Source of the DNA: Gavia stellata
Lineage: Eukaryota > Chordata > Aves > Gaviiformes > Gaviidae
Reading direction: 5' to 3'
Length of the DNA: 64,000 bases
NCBI RefSeq assembly: GCF_030936135.1
Contig: NC_082594.1
Span: forward strand, 125,898,668 to 125,962,667
Of this stretch, positions 12,401 through 27,400 are shown in pieces. How positions within the stretch are numbered: position 1 is the first letter of the stretch; every line of letters starts with the position of its first letter. Below the pieces are notes generated by a model. It saw nothing but the letters and a program-made list of their open reading frames with translations. It made no database searches and was not told the DNA's origin. Made by a program: the position numbers and the translations under genes.

Positions 12401-15400
12401 CTTCCCCTCCAACATCAACTTTAGCTTTGTTAGCTTCTACAATCTGTCTCGTGTCAAGCGTTGCCTGGTTCAAGGTAAAAATGACAACATTAGTATAGTC
12501 TTGTTTGGGTTCCCTCCTTTCCCACCCTAAGTAGTTACATAAAGCTGTAAAACTGAAATTAATGTTCTTAAGTGAGCATTAAAAAAAACATAGGCTTTTG
12601 GGTTCTGTTTTTGTCTTTAAATTAGGAGTATCAGTTTCTCTCCCACAAAGTGGGTTTTGGTTTTATTTTTGGTATGGACTTTTATTTTTTAAAAAAAGGT
12701 CCAATTTATTAAGGAAGCATGCAACTACATTGTCACATCCCCCTCTCTTCTTTCACCAATAACTTTTGAACCGACAGACAATTCCAATGAAATTCAGAAG
12801 GCAGAGGTCTCAGTTTACGCAGGTTCAGTTTATGCAGGTTCATGAAGACCTTAGCAGAGTACCACAAATAATGATGCCCTCTGTTTTCTCTCACAACAGT
12901 CTGGTGCATCAGTGTAATCTATTGAGCCTACAAGCCATCCATCCTCCACATGTAAGCCTCAAGAACAACCACGGCATTTTTTACCTCTTGTGAATACAGC
13001 TCTGTGTGTAAGCAAAGCGAAAAGGATCAGAAAAAAAAGCAAAATTACTGTGATCAAAATCTCTGAGGACCTAAGAGTGAAGGTTGCTGCAGCAGGTTGG
13101 CAGGAGACAAATCCATAGGAAACCAGGCTCAGTAATCCCACTGCTCATAACAAGCTTATCTCATCCATTTGTTATCATTATTTTTACTTTGCTTGTGCGC
13201 ATATTGGTGAAAAGCATTGCAACAGACAAGATAGAGAACTGTTCACTCACATCATCTGTCTCCAATAGCCCACTTTCTTCATACTCTGAAAAGAAGATCC
13301 ATAAAATTCTGTTTTCAGCTTGTAGCTAGTCATCATATTTCTCATTCATAAACTACTCCTTCAAAAATCTACACGTATCTAAAGATGGTTTACTCAGGCA
13401 GACTTCCTAACCCCCAAAACCAGACTTCCTAACCCCCAAACCAGACTACACCTTTTTTAATAAAAATTTGACCAAGACTATAGTAAGTACATGATGAGCA
13501 ATGCTTAAGTGGTTTTAAATAGGCAGATTGAATTTAAGTGTAGGTATGAAGCAGGGAAGAAGCTGTGCTAAATCCCTAATTTTTACTTGCTTGGACCTGT
13601 TCTGCTACTCAAATTAATTTCCCGGTCACTAACATTCACGCAGCTTTTCGGCACACAAGTTAGAGTAAATACACGTCAGTAAGACCGTACAAAAAATGAT
13701 AAAGAGCATATCCCTCCTGAATTTTCCAGCATGCATTGCATGAAAAGAAAGAGTAGTGTTTCCTTAGAGCGTACTGCTTTAGTTAAAGGCCTGAAATAAA
13801 GCACATCCCATGCAATTTAAGGAAATACCTTCCATGTCAGCAGCTTCTCCTTCATCTTCCTCATCATCATCTTCACAAGATGCTGAACGTTCTGGTATTT
13901 TTATATTATCCTTTAGAAGTTAAATTGAAAATACTGCTTTAAAGACTGCTGCATCTACACAGCCTAACAGCCCCAGCAAATTTAAGATATAAGTCTAGCC
14001 CATACATACAGCAAACCAGAAAAATTATTTCTGCAATATTAAGAAGGACTATACTTAACTGAAATATTTGCTTATTAACCAAACTTAGTTTCAAAGTTCT
14101 AGTATGACATTAAAAATATGCTAAAAAGTTCTCCTTTGACTTTGTAACCTGGAATTATTTAATTCCTAAGCAAAGAATAAACATGGTGTTAAACAGCCCA
14201 TAATTTTTTCTCAAAAAAACCACATATCTCAAGTGAAGGGCAACGACTAAACAGCTATGACTAAACATGTAGGTTAAGATTTTGTATGTCCTAACCCACA
14301 GCCAACTGTGCAGCAGTTATCATAGAATCACAGAATATCTCAAGTTGGAAGGGACCCATAAGGATGATCGAGTCCAACTCCCTGCTCCTCGCAGGATTAC
14401 CTGAAACTAAATCATAGGACTAAAAGCGTCACTCAGTTCCATAATTGTTTTTAAAACACAAGAGAGTCCCAAAAGATATCACATTTTGATATCATTGTCT
14501 GAGGAAGTACAGTCCAATAGACATGAACACTGCACAAGCCTTCAGCTAACTTTTTCTTTTCAGCATTGAGGGCCTATGCGTAGCATTTGAACCCAACAGA
14601 CAACCCCAGTGAAATTCAGAGGGGGACACGTCTCAATATATGCAGGTTTCATGAAGACTTTAGGAGAATACTCCAAATAATGATCACAATTAGAAGCTGC
14701 TCTAATTGTAAGCATCAGGTGGCTGGTTTCCTCATTAAAAAAAAAACAAACAAAAAACCCCCACAAAAAAACAAACACCAAAACCAGTAAGAAACTAAGT
14801 TGTGAAGTGCTTTGACAAAAAGAACAGTAGCAGAAAAAGAGCTGTCCTTCTGGATTGGACCTGTGGTCCAAGAAATGAACTACTGTTCAACAAGCAAGTT
14901 TTTCTGCATATTAGAAGTGAAATCCAATTCATAAGAAACAAAAGCAGATATGAATCACAATAACATTCTGCAAGTATTGTGTTTTACAGAAATAGTGATC
15001 ACCTTTAGGTAGTCCTTAGAGTGTTTCTTCCACCCTTACATTACTGGCTCATAAAAAAGCAGTATTTTTACTATGTTCAGCACAGTCTCACTTGAAATAC
15101 ATGTATTTCACAGTTCATCACATCAATAGCATTTTCAGCCGTTTACAATTGTGCGGTAGCATGCCACAGCACATTCTCTTTCCCCCTAATTTTTAGAATC
15201 CAAAGCTTTGTGCTTGGATGGTTTAACAAACTCTCATAGCACACAGATGGAACACCACTTTAACAACCAACTCATCTTTAAAAGCATTTTGTGTCTCTGA
15301 CTTTCTCCACATTTCTTAAACATGTAATCTAACACATTTCCATTTCAATTACTTCCAACTGTTCTCAGTTTCCTCAGGACTTTAATTTTCAGATTTGGCT

Positions 15401-18400
15401 CCTGCTGCAGAGTGACTTTTTGGAAACATGCAGAAACTGATGACTTTGTAAGATGTATACATTTCAACACTTTTAGTACTTCTGAACTTGAGGGCACAAG
15501 CCTGTCAAACAGGACCAAATGCATTAAAGCTCTACTTGCAGTAGTTAAAGATTACAAAGAAATACTTTACATCCCTACGTTATTTTTCCATATAAAAATT
15601 TCTTTACACTGGATCTCCAAACATTAGTTTCTTGAGACACAAAGGTGTAGTATCACTGTAAACAGGATTTCATTTTCAGTTTGTAGAAGCCTGGCACAAG
15701 AGCACACTGGCTAAAGACATTCCAAGAAGAACACTGCCTCAGTAAACACATAGTAATAAGGAGATGCACATGCTTAGACTAATATTCATGGGCTCTGAAG
15801 GTCAATGTGTATCTGCAACACACCTAGCAACAAAGTATATTTTAATCTTTCACAGGCAGTACTAGATTGCTGCAGCGAAGATGTCTATTACCTTTAGGTC
15901 CTGTCATAAAGTAAGAGGAAAATTTAAAAACAAGTACCTTACTGTCTAGTGTGATCTCCTTAACTGCTTCTGTTGCACCCACTACACCTGTTAATTGAAC
16001 AAGAGATTTGCATTAAAAAAGCTTGTTTCTTTGTTCCAGAACAGCATAGAAAGAGGTTGCAAAGATTTCAGAAAGCAGCATATGATCTATCCAAGTTGCG
16101 TCTCATGATTTTGATATTTGAAGGGCTGTATTGGTAGCATGCTTGGTGCTGGACATCTGTAAACAAACCATACCAGTAACATGGAGCACAACAGCACAGC
16201 TCTTGCACATCGTACGAATTTTGCTGATGGAACACTGCAAAGTAATTTGGATTTTTATTTTAAGGAATTTTTGCATAAAAGTGAGTTCAGGATAGGCATT
16301 CACATCACAATAATGGAACTCAACTTCATGAGCAAGGCATGCATTTATGAATATTTCTTAGCATCCTGAAAGCAAGGTGTTCATGACAAAGCATAATGTA
16401 GGAGAACACAATACTTTTAGCTGAGAGGAAGTGGGGGTAAAACACATCCCAAATCACAGTAGGCTCAACTCTAGAGTTACTCCCCATTAGCTTTGTAGTT
16501 CTACTGCAGCTCTCACCCAGTAGTCTTTGGGATACATGACAAGATTCTGCTTTGACACAGTACATCTACCTAATTAACTCTTCAGCTGAATATAAGTTAC
16601 ATCATTACAGAGAATGAACCTGGAATCAAGTAACCGCTCATCAGAAATAACTGTAAAGAAAAGGAATCCCTGTTGAATGCTGCTTGGAAAAAATGCATTT
16701 CTAGTGGCTGCATCATGCAATCATTTACATACGTTTTTTCCTACCAGAAAAAGTGGTGTTATAAAGGACATCTATACAGATGGTTGGAAACAGATTTTTT
16801 TTTTTTTCCCCCCCAATCTCCTTTGACAGTGTTTGGAGACCTGGCCAGGTATAGCCAGAGTCTTACAGTTGTGCTACCACAGCATGGTGCCCAAACCAGT
16901 CAACCCTAAAGAGAAAAACTTGGCAGAGGAGTCTATCCACAGCAGAGATGGAGAATGCATCCTTAATTCAAGGATATGACAAAGCTATGTCAAATGATTT
17001 CTTTGGTGTGGGGCGTTCAAATATGAACTGTGATACATTTAAGAATTGCCAGTGATGAAAAATCTACATCTACAGAAACAAAAGGCATCTTCTCCCACCC
17101 TTTTTCTCCCCAGCCTGGCTGAACTATTTAGAGAACTTCTTCCACATTACAGCAAAAAAATTTACACCAAAGAAAGTAAAAACTGAGTGGAGTACCTTCC
17201 AGGTTTGGAAATGGTGGAGAAAACATCATTGAAAGACAGATTTTTATTAACTCATGATAGAACATGAAGAAACAGACTAAAACTAATAAAACTGCCAATT
17301 CTTAGAAAAGAACAAAAGGATTTACAAGAGGCTGTGCTAGAAAACACTAACGAGATAGATTAATCTAAGCAGTAGTTTTTAGACTTCTTTATAAACACAG
17401 GCTCATCTAAGGACTTAGTGTAAAAAAGGATCATCTCCCATGCTCATCTTTGCATTTAACAATATTCTCTTTCTTTTTAGTGCCCCCCCCTTCTTCCCCC
17501 AATGACCTCAAATACTAAGATAATAGCTATTATTTTCTAATGATTCCCCTTTTAGCTCAATTCAACAATTCAACAGAATGAGAAACACTGAAATAATTAA
17601 GTCAGTTGAGGTCATAATTAAGATAAAGATCTCAACACGCTTCACATGCAATCTTGCTAAAAAGGAGAAATTCGCATATTCTTCAAACAAATAATTTAAA
17701 CCACCATTCTCTTCACAGGATCTCCTTACTAAGGAATGAGCCACTACACAGCTCATTTTTTAAAATAACTTCCTTGAACTTTAATCAGAGCATATTGAAA
17801 TAATTTATTGTCAACACCTCTGTAAAAGTAGCCTGTTTCAGGCATATATAGGCATACAGATAAATACCTGAGCAGTCATATACCAACCAAGTGCGTAGCC
17901 GGCAGCGTAACTTATATCTTCCAGATTAGATACTAGCACACAGCCATCTATATGTAAGAAAGATTTTGCTTTCTAAGAGTGGAAACTCAAACTCTTTCCG
18001 ATTACCAAACACAAAGTCTGAAGCAAGACTTTGAATACCTGCATTGTGAAAAGTGTCTACCCATCCCCCATCACCATCATCTTCTTCTATAATTGCTTCC
18101 TGCTCATCCGAGTACTCCATCTGCTTACACCTTTTGTAGCATGGCACTGCAAAAAAAATTGCAAAACAAAATGAATGTAGCCATTCCTATGAAAAACCAG
18201 ACTGGAGCAAGAACTTATCCTACAAAGCCTTCTGAAGTGTGGTAGTCTCTCATATATCCTTATTTAAGGAATCTTAAAGCTATATTTCAAATGCAAAAGC
18301 ATGAACTTAAAAAAACGTTGATGTGCTGTACCAGATATTTTATTTCATGTACAGTACAACACTTGCAGTGGCCATAAAAGTTCATTCTTCTGTCACCCAT

Positions 18401-21400
18401 TAGAGCATTTTCATCCAAACTCTTAAGGATTAGAAAAGAATTAACTTCTCATGTCTCCTTAGACTGACTATCCATTTGCTAACAACTGGAGACAACCTAT
18501 TTGTTGCTAAACAACTTTCAGTCCAAGTACAGCCTTGCCTAGATTAGCATCAGTTTACCAAACTGATTTGTCTTTAGAATTCTACTAAAAGTCTGCATCA
18601 GCTATTTATGCAATGTATTAGGTATGTTTAATATAAATTAACATCTAGAAGTTTAGGAGAGGTTAGAATTAATGTGTTATTTAGAATAACTTCAGTCATA
18701 TGCATTACAGAGTCATTCAAGTACAGATTTATACGAAGTTTTCAGAAAATAGTCAAAGAAAGAGTGGCGGATCTGATTAAGGCAAACCAGACATTTTACA
18801 ACATCATAAACATGGACTATGTAACAAATGCTCCTTTCCTTCTAATGTGGAGAAAAAAAACCCTGCTGCATGAAGTGCAGAATTTGTAAATTGCTCCTAG
18901 ACCTTTCAGAAAGGGAGAAGAGGGGCGGGAAAGTCACAGTGAAGAGACGTCTCCAAAGACTTCCAAAATGAGGTCTGTGGTATGGCTCCCAGCCTCACCC
19001 ATAGCCCGCAACTTTTACTCAGGCGGTAGGCCAATGTGTCACCATCAGCAGTAAACACATTATTTTGAAATGTGACCTAGAAGGATCAGAGCAATGAGGG
19101 ACCCTGGAAGTGGGAGGAAGAGAGAAACGAGTAGATCACTTGGCCATCCAGCTATCATGACCATCTCAGGGAAGTCTGTCTGACACTACTGTAAGCATTT
19201 TCACATGATAGCACACCGCAAGACTCCAAAACTCAGCAAATGAAACCTAAGTATATAAAATACAACCCATTGCAGGTAAAAATCTTCTCAGGCTGTTCTT
19301 AGTATTGAAAGTTCTTCTAATAGCATTATCTTTGACACATTTTGATACAATATCTTTGGAGAAAAATTATTTCCTCATGCTTGTGCCAAGATGTTAGCCA
19401 CCTTATTCATTAAAAAGGGTAGCCACCACAAGTATTATATACACGCAACCATGAAGGTGATCAAAATTTTATTTAAAATTGGATTTTATGTTATTGTTAT
19501 TGACAGGGATAGTGACATTAATTACATATCTGAACCAGAAGTATCAGCGTCACCATGAAAGACATTTCAGGAACACTTCAATAGCCTGAGTTTTCAAAAA
19601 GAAAGAGGAAAACAAACATATTTTCCTTTTAGACATTGAGTATCAGAGTTGAAGGACAGGAGAAAGGAAAGACAGACAATGAGGTTTATAATGTTTAAAC
19701 TTAATTTCTACTTCATCAAGGCAAGCTGTATTACTAGTATAAAGCCCTGCTAACAACTGGTCTAAGGAAAAGATCTTAGATGTGCAGGTAAAACTTTAAT
19801 ATCACAAAGCCAAAGCATCCAAAGTGCGAGATATTTGCTTCCCCTGTCAATACAGACAATCAGTAGAGCTGACAGCACAGTCAACCATGCTATCAATCCT
19901 AAGAACACTTATATTTAAACTTCAGCCTTACCATTTTTAGTTACCAAAAACTGTTTGTCTGTTGGCAGATAAGCCTTGACTTTTAGTTCTTCTCCTGAAG
20001 CCCTGTAAAATGAAGTGCACCATAAAAGGTTGAGAATTTTATGATCTGCAAACAAAAGAACCCTTCTATTTTCAATGTATATCAGGAACATTTTATATAC
20101 TCCTCTTAACCTATTCTCAGATCTGTTTGTTATGACTTTACTCTTCCCTAAATGAAGACTTTGATATAGGTGTGGGGTCAAAAAGTTTGGCCACCCCTGA
20201 ACTAAGGAGTCTTGGACTAAACTATTTTCTGCTTCAAAAGCTACTTTCACTTTGAGATGGCCAAGCAAAGCCAGGTTGACAGAACAATCTAGTCTATTTG
20301 AAATGTTCTAGGATCAGCAACAACATAGTCCCAAATGTTTGAAGAAAGCAACTTCAGAAAAAGCAAGAAATAGACCTCCAGAAATATAAAATCTGCCCAT
20401 TGTCACCAGAGCTCAAGTAATCTTTGCCAAGCTCACATTACTCAAGCATTTGCTTTCACCTTCAGTGGTTTTTGGTTTGAAATAGGAGTAACATTTTAAA
20501 TAGCCTGTTCCAAACTGCTAGCTCATAGACCAGACTCAACATCATGTTTTCTCTGAAGGAGACAGTAAAAAGGCAATGATTCAAACACAATAATTCCTCC
20601 TTCAGCTCTTCATGGCCCAGTATAGAGCCAAGAATCTTGATGATACCAACTGCACAGACAATGCCCATCTAGGCACTAACAGATCCGTTTTATAATACAA
20701 GACACCAGTAAATCATGAGGAAGCACCTTACTTGCACCCTTATTGTACATGAAATAAAGGATTTCCAAGGGCAAGCACTGCACAAAGTGATCTGATGTAG
20801 GGCAACTTGAACAAGTTTAATTAACAAATGCTTGTCTAAAACATGCCAATTACAACTACTTCCTAGTAATTCCAGTTGCACATGGCCTTTGCTTTTTCAA
20901 TCACCAACCACCAAGACAAGCTCAGGGAGACATGCTGCTACTACAGCTATGCAGTGAAAGCATTCACAGTATGTACCAGCTTATTTCCTCTAAAGCCTTA
21001 GGAAAACAAACAAAAAATTCCCAAACAAATCCTTATCTCAACTACTGCTACACAGAACAATAAATAAATCCTGCCTGACTTAAGGGTAGCTTCATCATAA
21101 AAACAGGATAAGTTCTACTGCAGGATTCCACGTACTATTCTGAAATGAGACAACTGTATAGGTGTATCCAATGGAAACACATCGAAGCATAGGTAGGGAT
21201 GCTAGCTTTCTATAATTCTTTTCATTTTACTTACCATTGCCAAGTAGGACAGTGGTGAACTAAGTGATCTCCAGCTGCAACAAACTGTTAGGGCAGGAAA
21301 AAAATTAAAGTACTGTTAAATACAGCCTAAGGAAACAATCTCCAATTTGTCTCAATATTTATATTTCAGTTGCACATTCCTGTAATAGATTAACTACGTA

Positions 21401-24400
21401 ACTAATAATCATTTGTATCAGTTTGATGCTTTCTTTTCATGCCATTTCTTAGCTAACCATGAAAACCCAAAGACTAAATCCACTTCACCTGAAGGAAAGG
21501 CATACTAAGCACAATGGCAAATTCAGATCAAGTTTAAAAAGCTATGGTATGACATACCAGTCTTTTAACAAGCCAAAAAGTTTCTAGACCCAGTAACATT
21601 GTTCATTTTGTGATGAAGAAACTTTTTATTTGCCACTCTTCAAAGTTTTACAAAGACAATGAAGAGCTTAACGTAAAAAAATATTTAATTCTCTTTCTGT
21701 GTTCAAAATGATTTTGCAGTAAGAAGAAAAGTGAGATTGACATTAATTCATTGAATCAGTGAGAGAACTGCAACAGAGGAATAAACAGTATACATTTTAA
21801 GTAATGACCCATCACTATGATAGCTCACCACTGATGTTAACTAAATATGGATAACCAAGTACTTAGTATATTGAAAAACTTATGCATAACTTTGTTCTGA
21901 CAAAACAGCTTTTAAAAATATTTACTCTACTTGTTCTTAGTATCAGAGATAAAGGCTTTTATAAAAATCACGTCACTATATCAAAGCGATATTGGAAAAC
22001 TCATGCTAGACTTGTGTACGAATTCAAAACTCACCCAGCAAAGTCTAACTATCTGGGCTTATTTTTTGTACACATAAATTGAGGAAGGCAAACGCACATT
22101 TAAGAACAATAATTAGCGCGGTCTTTGTACCAGTCACTTTTGAAAATTAGGTGCACACCTATTGCTACAGTTGCTTTCTTGTCTTAAAATGCCGGTTTAT
22201 AACAACATACTTCCTAGGTGACCAGAAGCTGTTGTAGCGTGACACAACAGGCTTGCAGCGTGTCAGCCATTTTCTCACCATGTCCTCCAGAGCGAGGCAT
22301 ATCAGCATAGTGGAAAACACCACACCATGCACTGCATAGGGATTAGCAGATTTAATCTCTGCAAAAGTGCTTTCTTTCACCCATTTTCCAACAAAAGTCT
22401 CCAGCAAAAGTAAAATCTTCACTTTAAAGTAAACAGCAATCTCTCCCAATACACATGGAAATTTTAAAGCTCATTAGCCCTTACATAATAATAAATAACA
22501 CATAAAACTCCAGAATTATTTAAAATTCTCTATTCAAGGAACTGGAACACTGTTTGTGGCACCAATGTTAAAATATATTATTAAAGATGAAAATAATTTA
22601 AAGTTTTCTTTGTGGCTCTAACAGATGGAAAAACCTAAAACACCTAAAACAATACTTGAAATTCCATTTGCATTTTCTTCAGCTTAGGCAGCATAATTAA
22701 TCTAGCTGGTTTCACTTTCTATTTCTCAAGCACTAATGCTATCTCATACCTGAATCAATATTGCAAAAGTGGCAAGAGATCAATTTTAGGACAATATCTT
22801 ATTTCTACTCCTGGAAAGATGATTTGAAAGATTTGCCTGTACTTACATATAAAATTAAAACAGATGTTATCTTTCTGAGGTATGAACTAGTAAGAACTCA
22901 TGACAGGCAAGAATTTGTTGAAATTAAATCAAGTACACAGATCTATGAAAAGAGGGAGTAGGTGTTGCGTTTGATTAATGAGTCATGTTTAGCCTTATCG
23001 CTAATTGATTCATCTTCAGAGACAAGCCACAGGAACACCACAAAGTCTATAAACTAGTCAGCGTCTCAGACTAAAATACAGTGAAATTGAGATTCATTAC
23101 CCAAGAAATCCAAACTCATTCGAAGTTAACATCCTAGCATCATTATAGATGACTTCAATTCTTCTTTAGCAATCATTACTACATAAAGACCAAAATCTTC
23201 AGGAAAGAGGAAAAAAAGTCAAAGGGCCAATCAGCAGATCCATGCTCCAGTCCCATCTACATTTAACAAAAAAATTAATCTAGCTGTGTAACTGTTTCCC
23301 TTGACCCTTTCCTTTGAAGGATCCAACTTACTCATGCTATCAGCATCCAACTTTATACAGAGAATACATACTATTTGCATTCTCTTACTGGTGTTTAAAT
23401 GCTGCAAACTGTTTAACGTAACATAGTGTGGTTCTTGCTATGTTCTATAAAAGTACCTTTTATTTCAATACTACTGCAAAGTTTTCTCCCGTAGATGAAG
23501 AAGGGGTTAAGCATTAGTAGAACATTTGTCTAGACTTTGTTATATTTGTTTTATAGATAATATAGATTATAAATATATTAATATGTAACAAATAATATAT
23601 AAATATTTATACACACACCCATATACATATGGTTATCAGAACAGCAGAACACCATGTTGCCAAGCCTGTTTTTTCTGAGCAGCACTCTTCTGGATCATAG
23701 AAAGCACGAGTGCTTGCTTGCCATGCAACATAGCAGAAAAATGCTAGGTACCAATGTTAGGAAGAATGCTTCTGACCACATTATCTACCTGCAGTCACCA
23801 TTTGTTCCATCTTTTTCCATCTCATCTTCACATTTGTGCATTCTGTCTCTTTTTTCTTTAATTCTACCTAACAGTCTTAACATTGTTTTCTTATACCTCT
23901 GTAAAGACAATGTATTTTCAGAACCATAGCACTTTAATATGAGAAAAAGCAGAACGGGGAAGTCAAAATAGCACCGCACAGTCAGTGTTACTATTCTAGA
24001 AAAAAACCCTGTTTGTTTCTCTTCTCAGCAGACTCCTTAAAAAAACTACAACTGCTTGGCAGCAATCCAAAATACAACCAGCCTCAAGTAGCCTCTAGAG
24101 AAGAGGAGGGAAAAAAAATAATAATCATTGGATACTTGGTGTGGACCAGCATATGTAATGATTTAGCCAGAGCCTTGGAAGGAACCAGAAGTGAGGTAAG
24201 CAAAGACTGTTCCCAGGATATAAGTTCCCCTTGGAGTTGCTTACAGGAAAGACCTCTGAAATCAATATATTCCTGTTTTAGTCCTGAACTCCCATGACAA
24301 ATGGAGCTGTTAACCCAGCATGAGCTTCCTTCCAAGCTTTTCACAACATAATACAGGAAAAAAAGCATCCCACTTCAGATGTCAAGTGAGGAATTCTGCT

Positions 24401-27400
24401 GATCTACTTAATCTGTAGACTAAAAAGGCAATTTAAAACTTCCACTTTGTGGAAATTGTTTCAAGGTAATAATTAGTTGGCAAAGACATGAACTGTTTGA
24501 GATTAACATGGTCATTTTGAGGAAAATTTATCACTACTTTCAAAATATATTTCAAAGTTTCTAAATACTTACTTCTTCAGGTGTAATCACTCCAGTTTCT
24601 TTAAACTTGGACTCCTGCAATAAAGAAAGTTTAGAAATTTTGACAACTGCTGACAAATCAAAGTACCCCACCTTACTGGTAAGAAAAACACCTGCTCTAC
24701 TTTTGTCTTGGAACTAGCTCTGTCCACAGAGATCTGTGAATCAGCTTGGAGGCAACCTCTGCCAGGGCTGATAGGCAGCTTACTTCCACATCCTATAATG
24801 TAAGGCCCAAAAAAATTACTTGTTGTGGAATGCGGGGCATTATGAAAAAGTTCACATATACAAAGTAATTTTTTTTGCTACTGCCAAGTATATCAATAAC
24901 AGAAAAAAAAAAAGCTCTCCAGCACTCGCTATTACATCTGCCAGTAAGAGACAGAAAACCAGCTGGAATCAGTGATTCTCACAGTCAGGACTTTGGGACT
25001 GTTCTAGGCACTGAACAGCACTGCAATGCATCAATATGAGGCTCTGCAGTTAAGAAAGGTCATGAAATGAATGACCAAACCAACTTTTCTCTGTGGTAGG
25101 AAAAGTTATGTAGAAAAGCTTAGTTATTAACTTTTTTGTACCCATTTCTGCACCTTCATTATGCACCCCATGGAAACAGTTTCGATTTTCTCATATTGTC
25201 ATGTTTTTTTATGGAGGAGAGAACAGATGGCAAGCAGCAACATAATTTAGTTCTGCATGGAGAAATAAAGTACTTTTGCATGAAAGATGACATCTATGAA
25301 GTTTAAGGATACAACACTTTTAGCATACTCAAATCTAGAGTAAGTGTACTTTGTTTCAGAATTCTGTTTCTGTTTTTTTCTTCAGAAAAGCCTCAAGCAA
25401 AAAGGAAACTTACTGTTCCCTAGCATTAGAGCTACCTAAGAAAGGCATTTGAAAAAGAATACAACTAGAACCGTGGCATAGCTCACTTTTCAAGTTTTTG
25501 CATCATCAATTACTGAGTAACTTCCTGCCCTAAAGAACCCACAATCTTTTTTCTATCAAGACTAAAAGCAGCAACGGAGAAGTACCTCACTTTTGACTAC
25601 AACTTCACCCTATTCAATCACTAGGAAAGCATTAAAGAAAACTAGCCACTGCTTAACTTAGTTATTATTGATGCTTCACCCTGGTGCATGCTATCACCTG
25701 TGCTACGTAAAAGGAAATGAGCACACCTGTTTCACACAATACTGATTACTTCCTTTCTCCCCCATTTCTAAAGAAGAGACATTTAAGATAAGGAAAACAG
25801 CAGTTGTACAAACACCATAACATCACTATATGCTAGTTAACAGAAATCAAGGGAACTCAAACAACCCTAATTTAGCAATTTGGATTGCCGTAAAACTGAG
25901 AATTCTCAATAACACATTATGCAACACCATAGCGGAGACAGCTTACTATTCAACCTCCAAATGAACTGTAAGTAGTAAGCAACACGCACAAACTTGTGCT
26001 TCTGGAATTACATAGGGAAAATATGTAAAAAATCCATTCTCTGTTCCCTGAGGGTAAATAGTTCACTTCTTCATCCCTGCACATTCTGTGGTATGTAAGC
26101 TAGCGAGAGACACAAGTCTAGTTTCTTTCAGAAGTTACCAAGTTGGACTATTTCACCCCCTTGTAAAGGGAACACATACACATAATGTTGTCAGCCCCCA
26201 TTTGTGGGAAGTTCTACTCCTGCCTCCACCCCGTAGTACACTTGGGTACAAGAATTCCTCCACTGTTACACCAGCTGTGCGACAGCAACTGTACTAAACA
26301 AGTCACTTCACCTTTCCATGCCACAAGTTCACTGCAGCCCATATATGTCACATTGGTGGGCAATTCTAGAAAAGTTCACTATCCAGGCAAGAGCACACTG
26401 TATACCACAGAGGGACAAGGTCAATTAATAATTATCACTGCTGTCTGCCCAAATATCTAAGCTGCAGAGTACAAGGCATATAGAAGGTCACACCACAAAA
26501 CCACAGGCAGAGAGGTTGCTGTCATCAACAACTGCAGTAGATGTATTTGTTCAAAAACACAGAAAAGCGTGAAAATCGGTAGTGAAAGAACTGCTGACAA
26601 GTTAAAACTAAGCATTCACATACTACGTTGGGTTTTACATTAAAAAGTATTCGTAACTAGGAGGCAGAAGATGGAATGTGGCTTAAAAACTGCAGAAAAA
26701 CAATTTGTTTCTATCTAAATAAGCAGTAACAGCTGTGCTGCTCGTCTTTACAAGCAGACTGTTACAATTCACTCTCAAGAACCAAACAGTCCATTTCCAC
26801 TATTTGCAGTTACTTCAGCGCATAAAGGCCTGTACTAGTATAGTAATGCTGGCACAGAAATAACCTATGCTACATAGCTTTATAGCTGCTCACGTAATGA
26901 AGATGTGACTAGGGTTTTTTGATGTCAGCTGAAAAAGTTGCACTCTTACCCAAAATAATCATTGCAACGCATTCCTGAAACCAGGTTTAAGCCTATCAGT
27001 ACGTAAGCACCTTTGGATTTCCATTCCTGGTGACACAATTAGTTAAAGTTTAGCCACTTTAACGGAAAACTGCAACAAATAAGTTATTCCTCCAGCAGTA
27101 GGACCGGCAACACACGGTCTTCGAAGGCTTGCACCTCCCAGGTGAATGCTCCCACCCCTAATGGGATGCGAGCTCCAACTCAGCTTCCCTCCATCCCGCA
27201 GGCCCCGGTGCGGGGTGAGGGCCGAAGGCTTCGCCGCCACAAGGCTGCCCCAGCACAGCCTCCCCCTGACAGCGCACCGACTCCGGGGTGACGTGAGGGA
27301 GCAGCGCGCCCTCGGAAAACCTCCACCGGTTGCGTAAAGCTGCCGCAACGACACAAGTTCCCTGGGCCCGGAGAAGCGAAGCCGCAGCCGCCGGCCGGCT

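Larger units (their letters stand above)
13911..15937 (-). other. ATG3: ATG3 intron 6
   Basis: A 2.0-kb intron containing a CR1 fragment (14321-14440) and copy B of the paired repeat (14586-14683). No exon is seen in the rest. Confidence 0.8.
15988..24572 (-). other. ATG3: ATG3 introns 2-5 and their intervening exons
   Basis: Introns at 15988-18038, 18147-19931, 20003-21234 and 21285-24572. They are AT-rich single-copy-looking sequence with no CR1 end, RNA gene or additional spliced exon that I can support. A very AT-rich tract of ATA/TAT words sits at about 23520-23635. Confidence 0.7.

Noticed and set aside
22165-22449. A 94-codon minus-strand frame with a protein-like look in ATG3 intron 2
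   Set aside because: No recognised domain, and no supporting splice sites or start context. It may be an old DNA-transposon remnant but I cannot support that.
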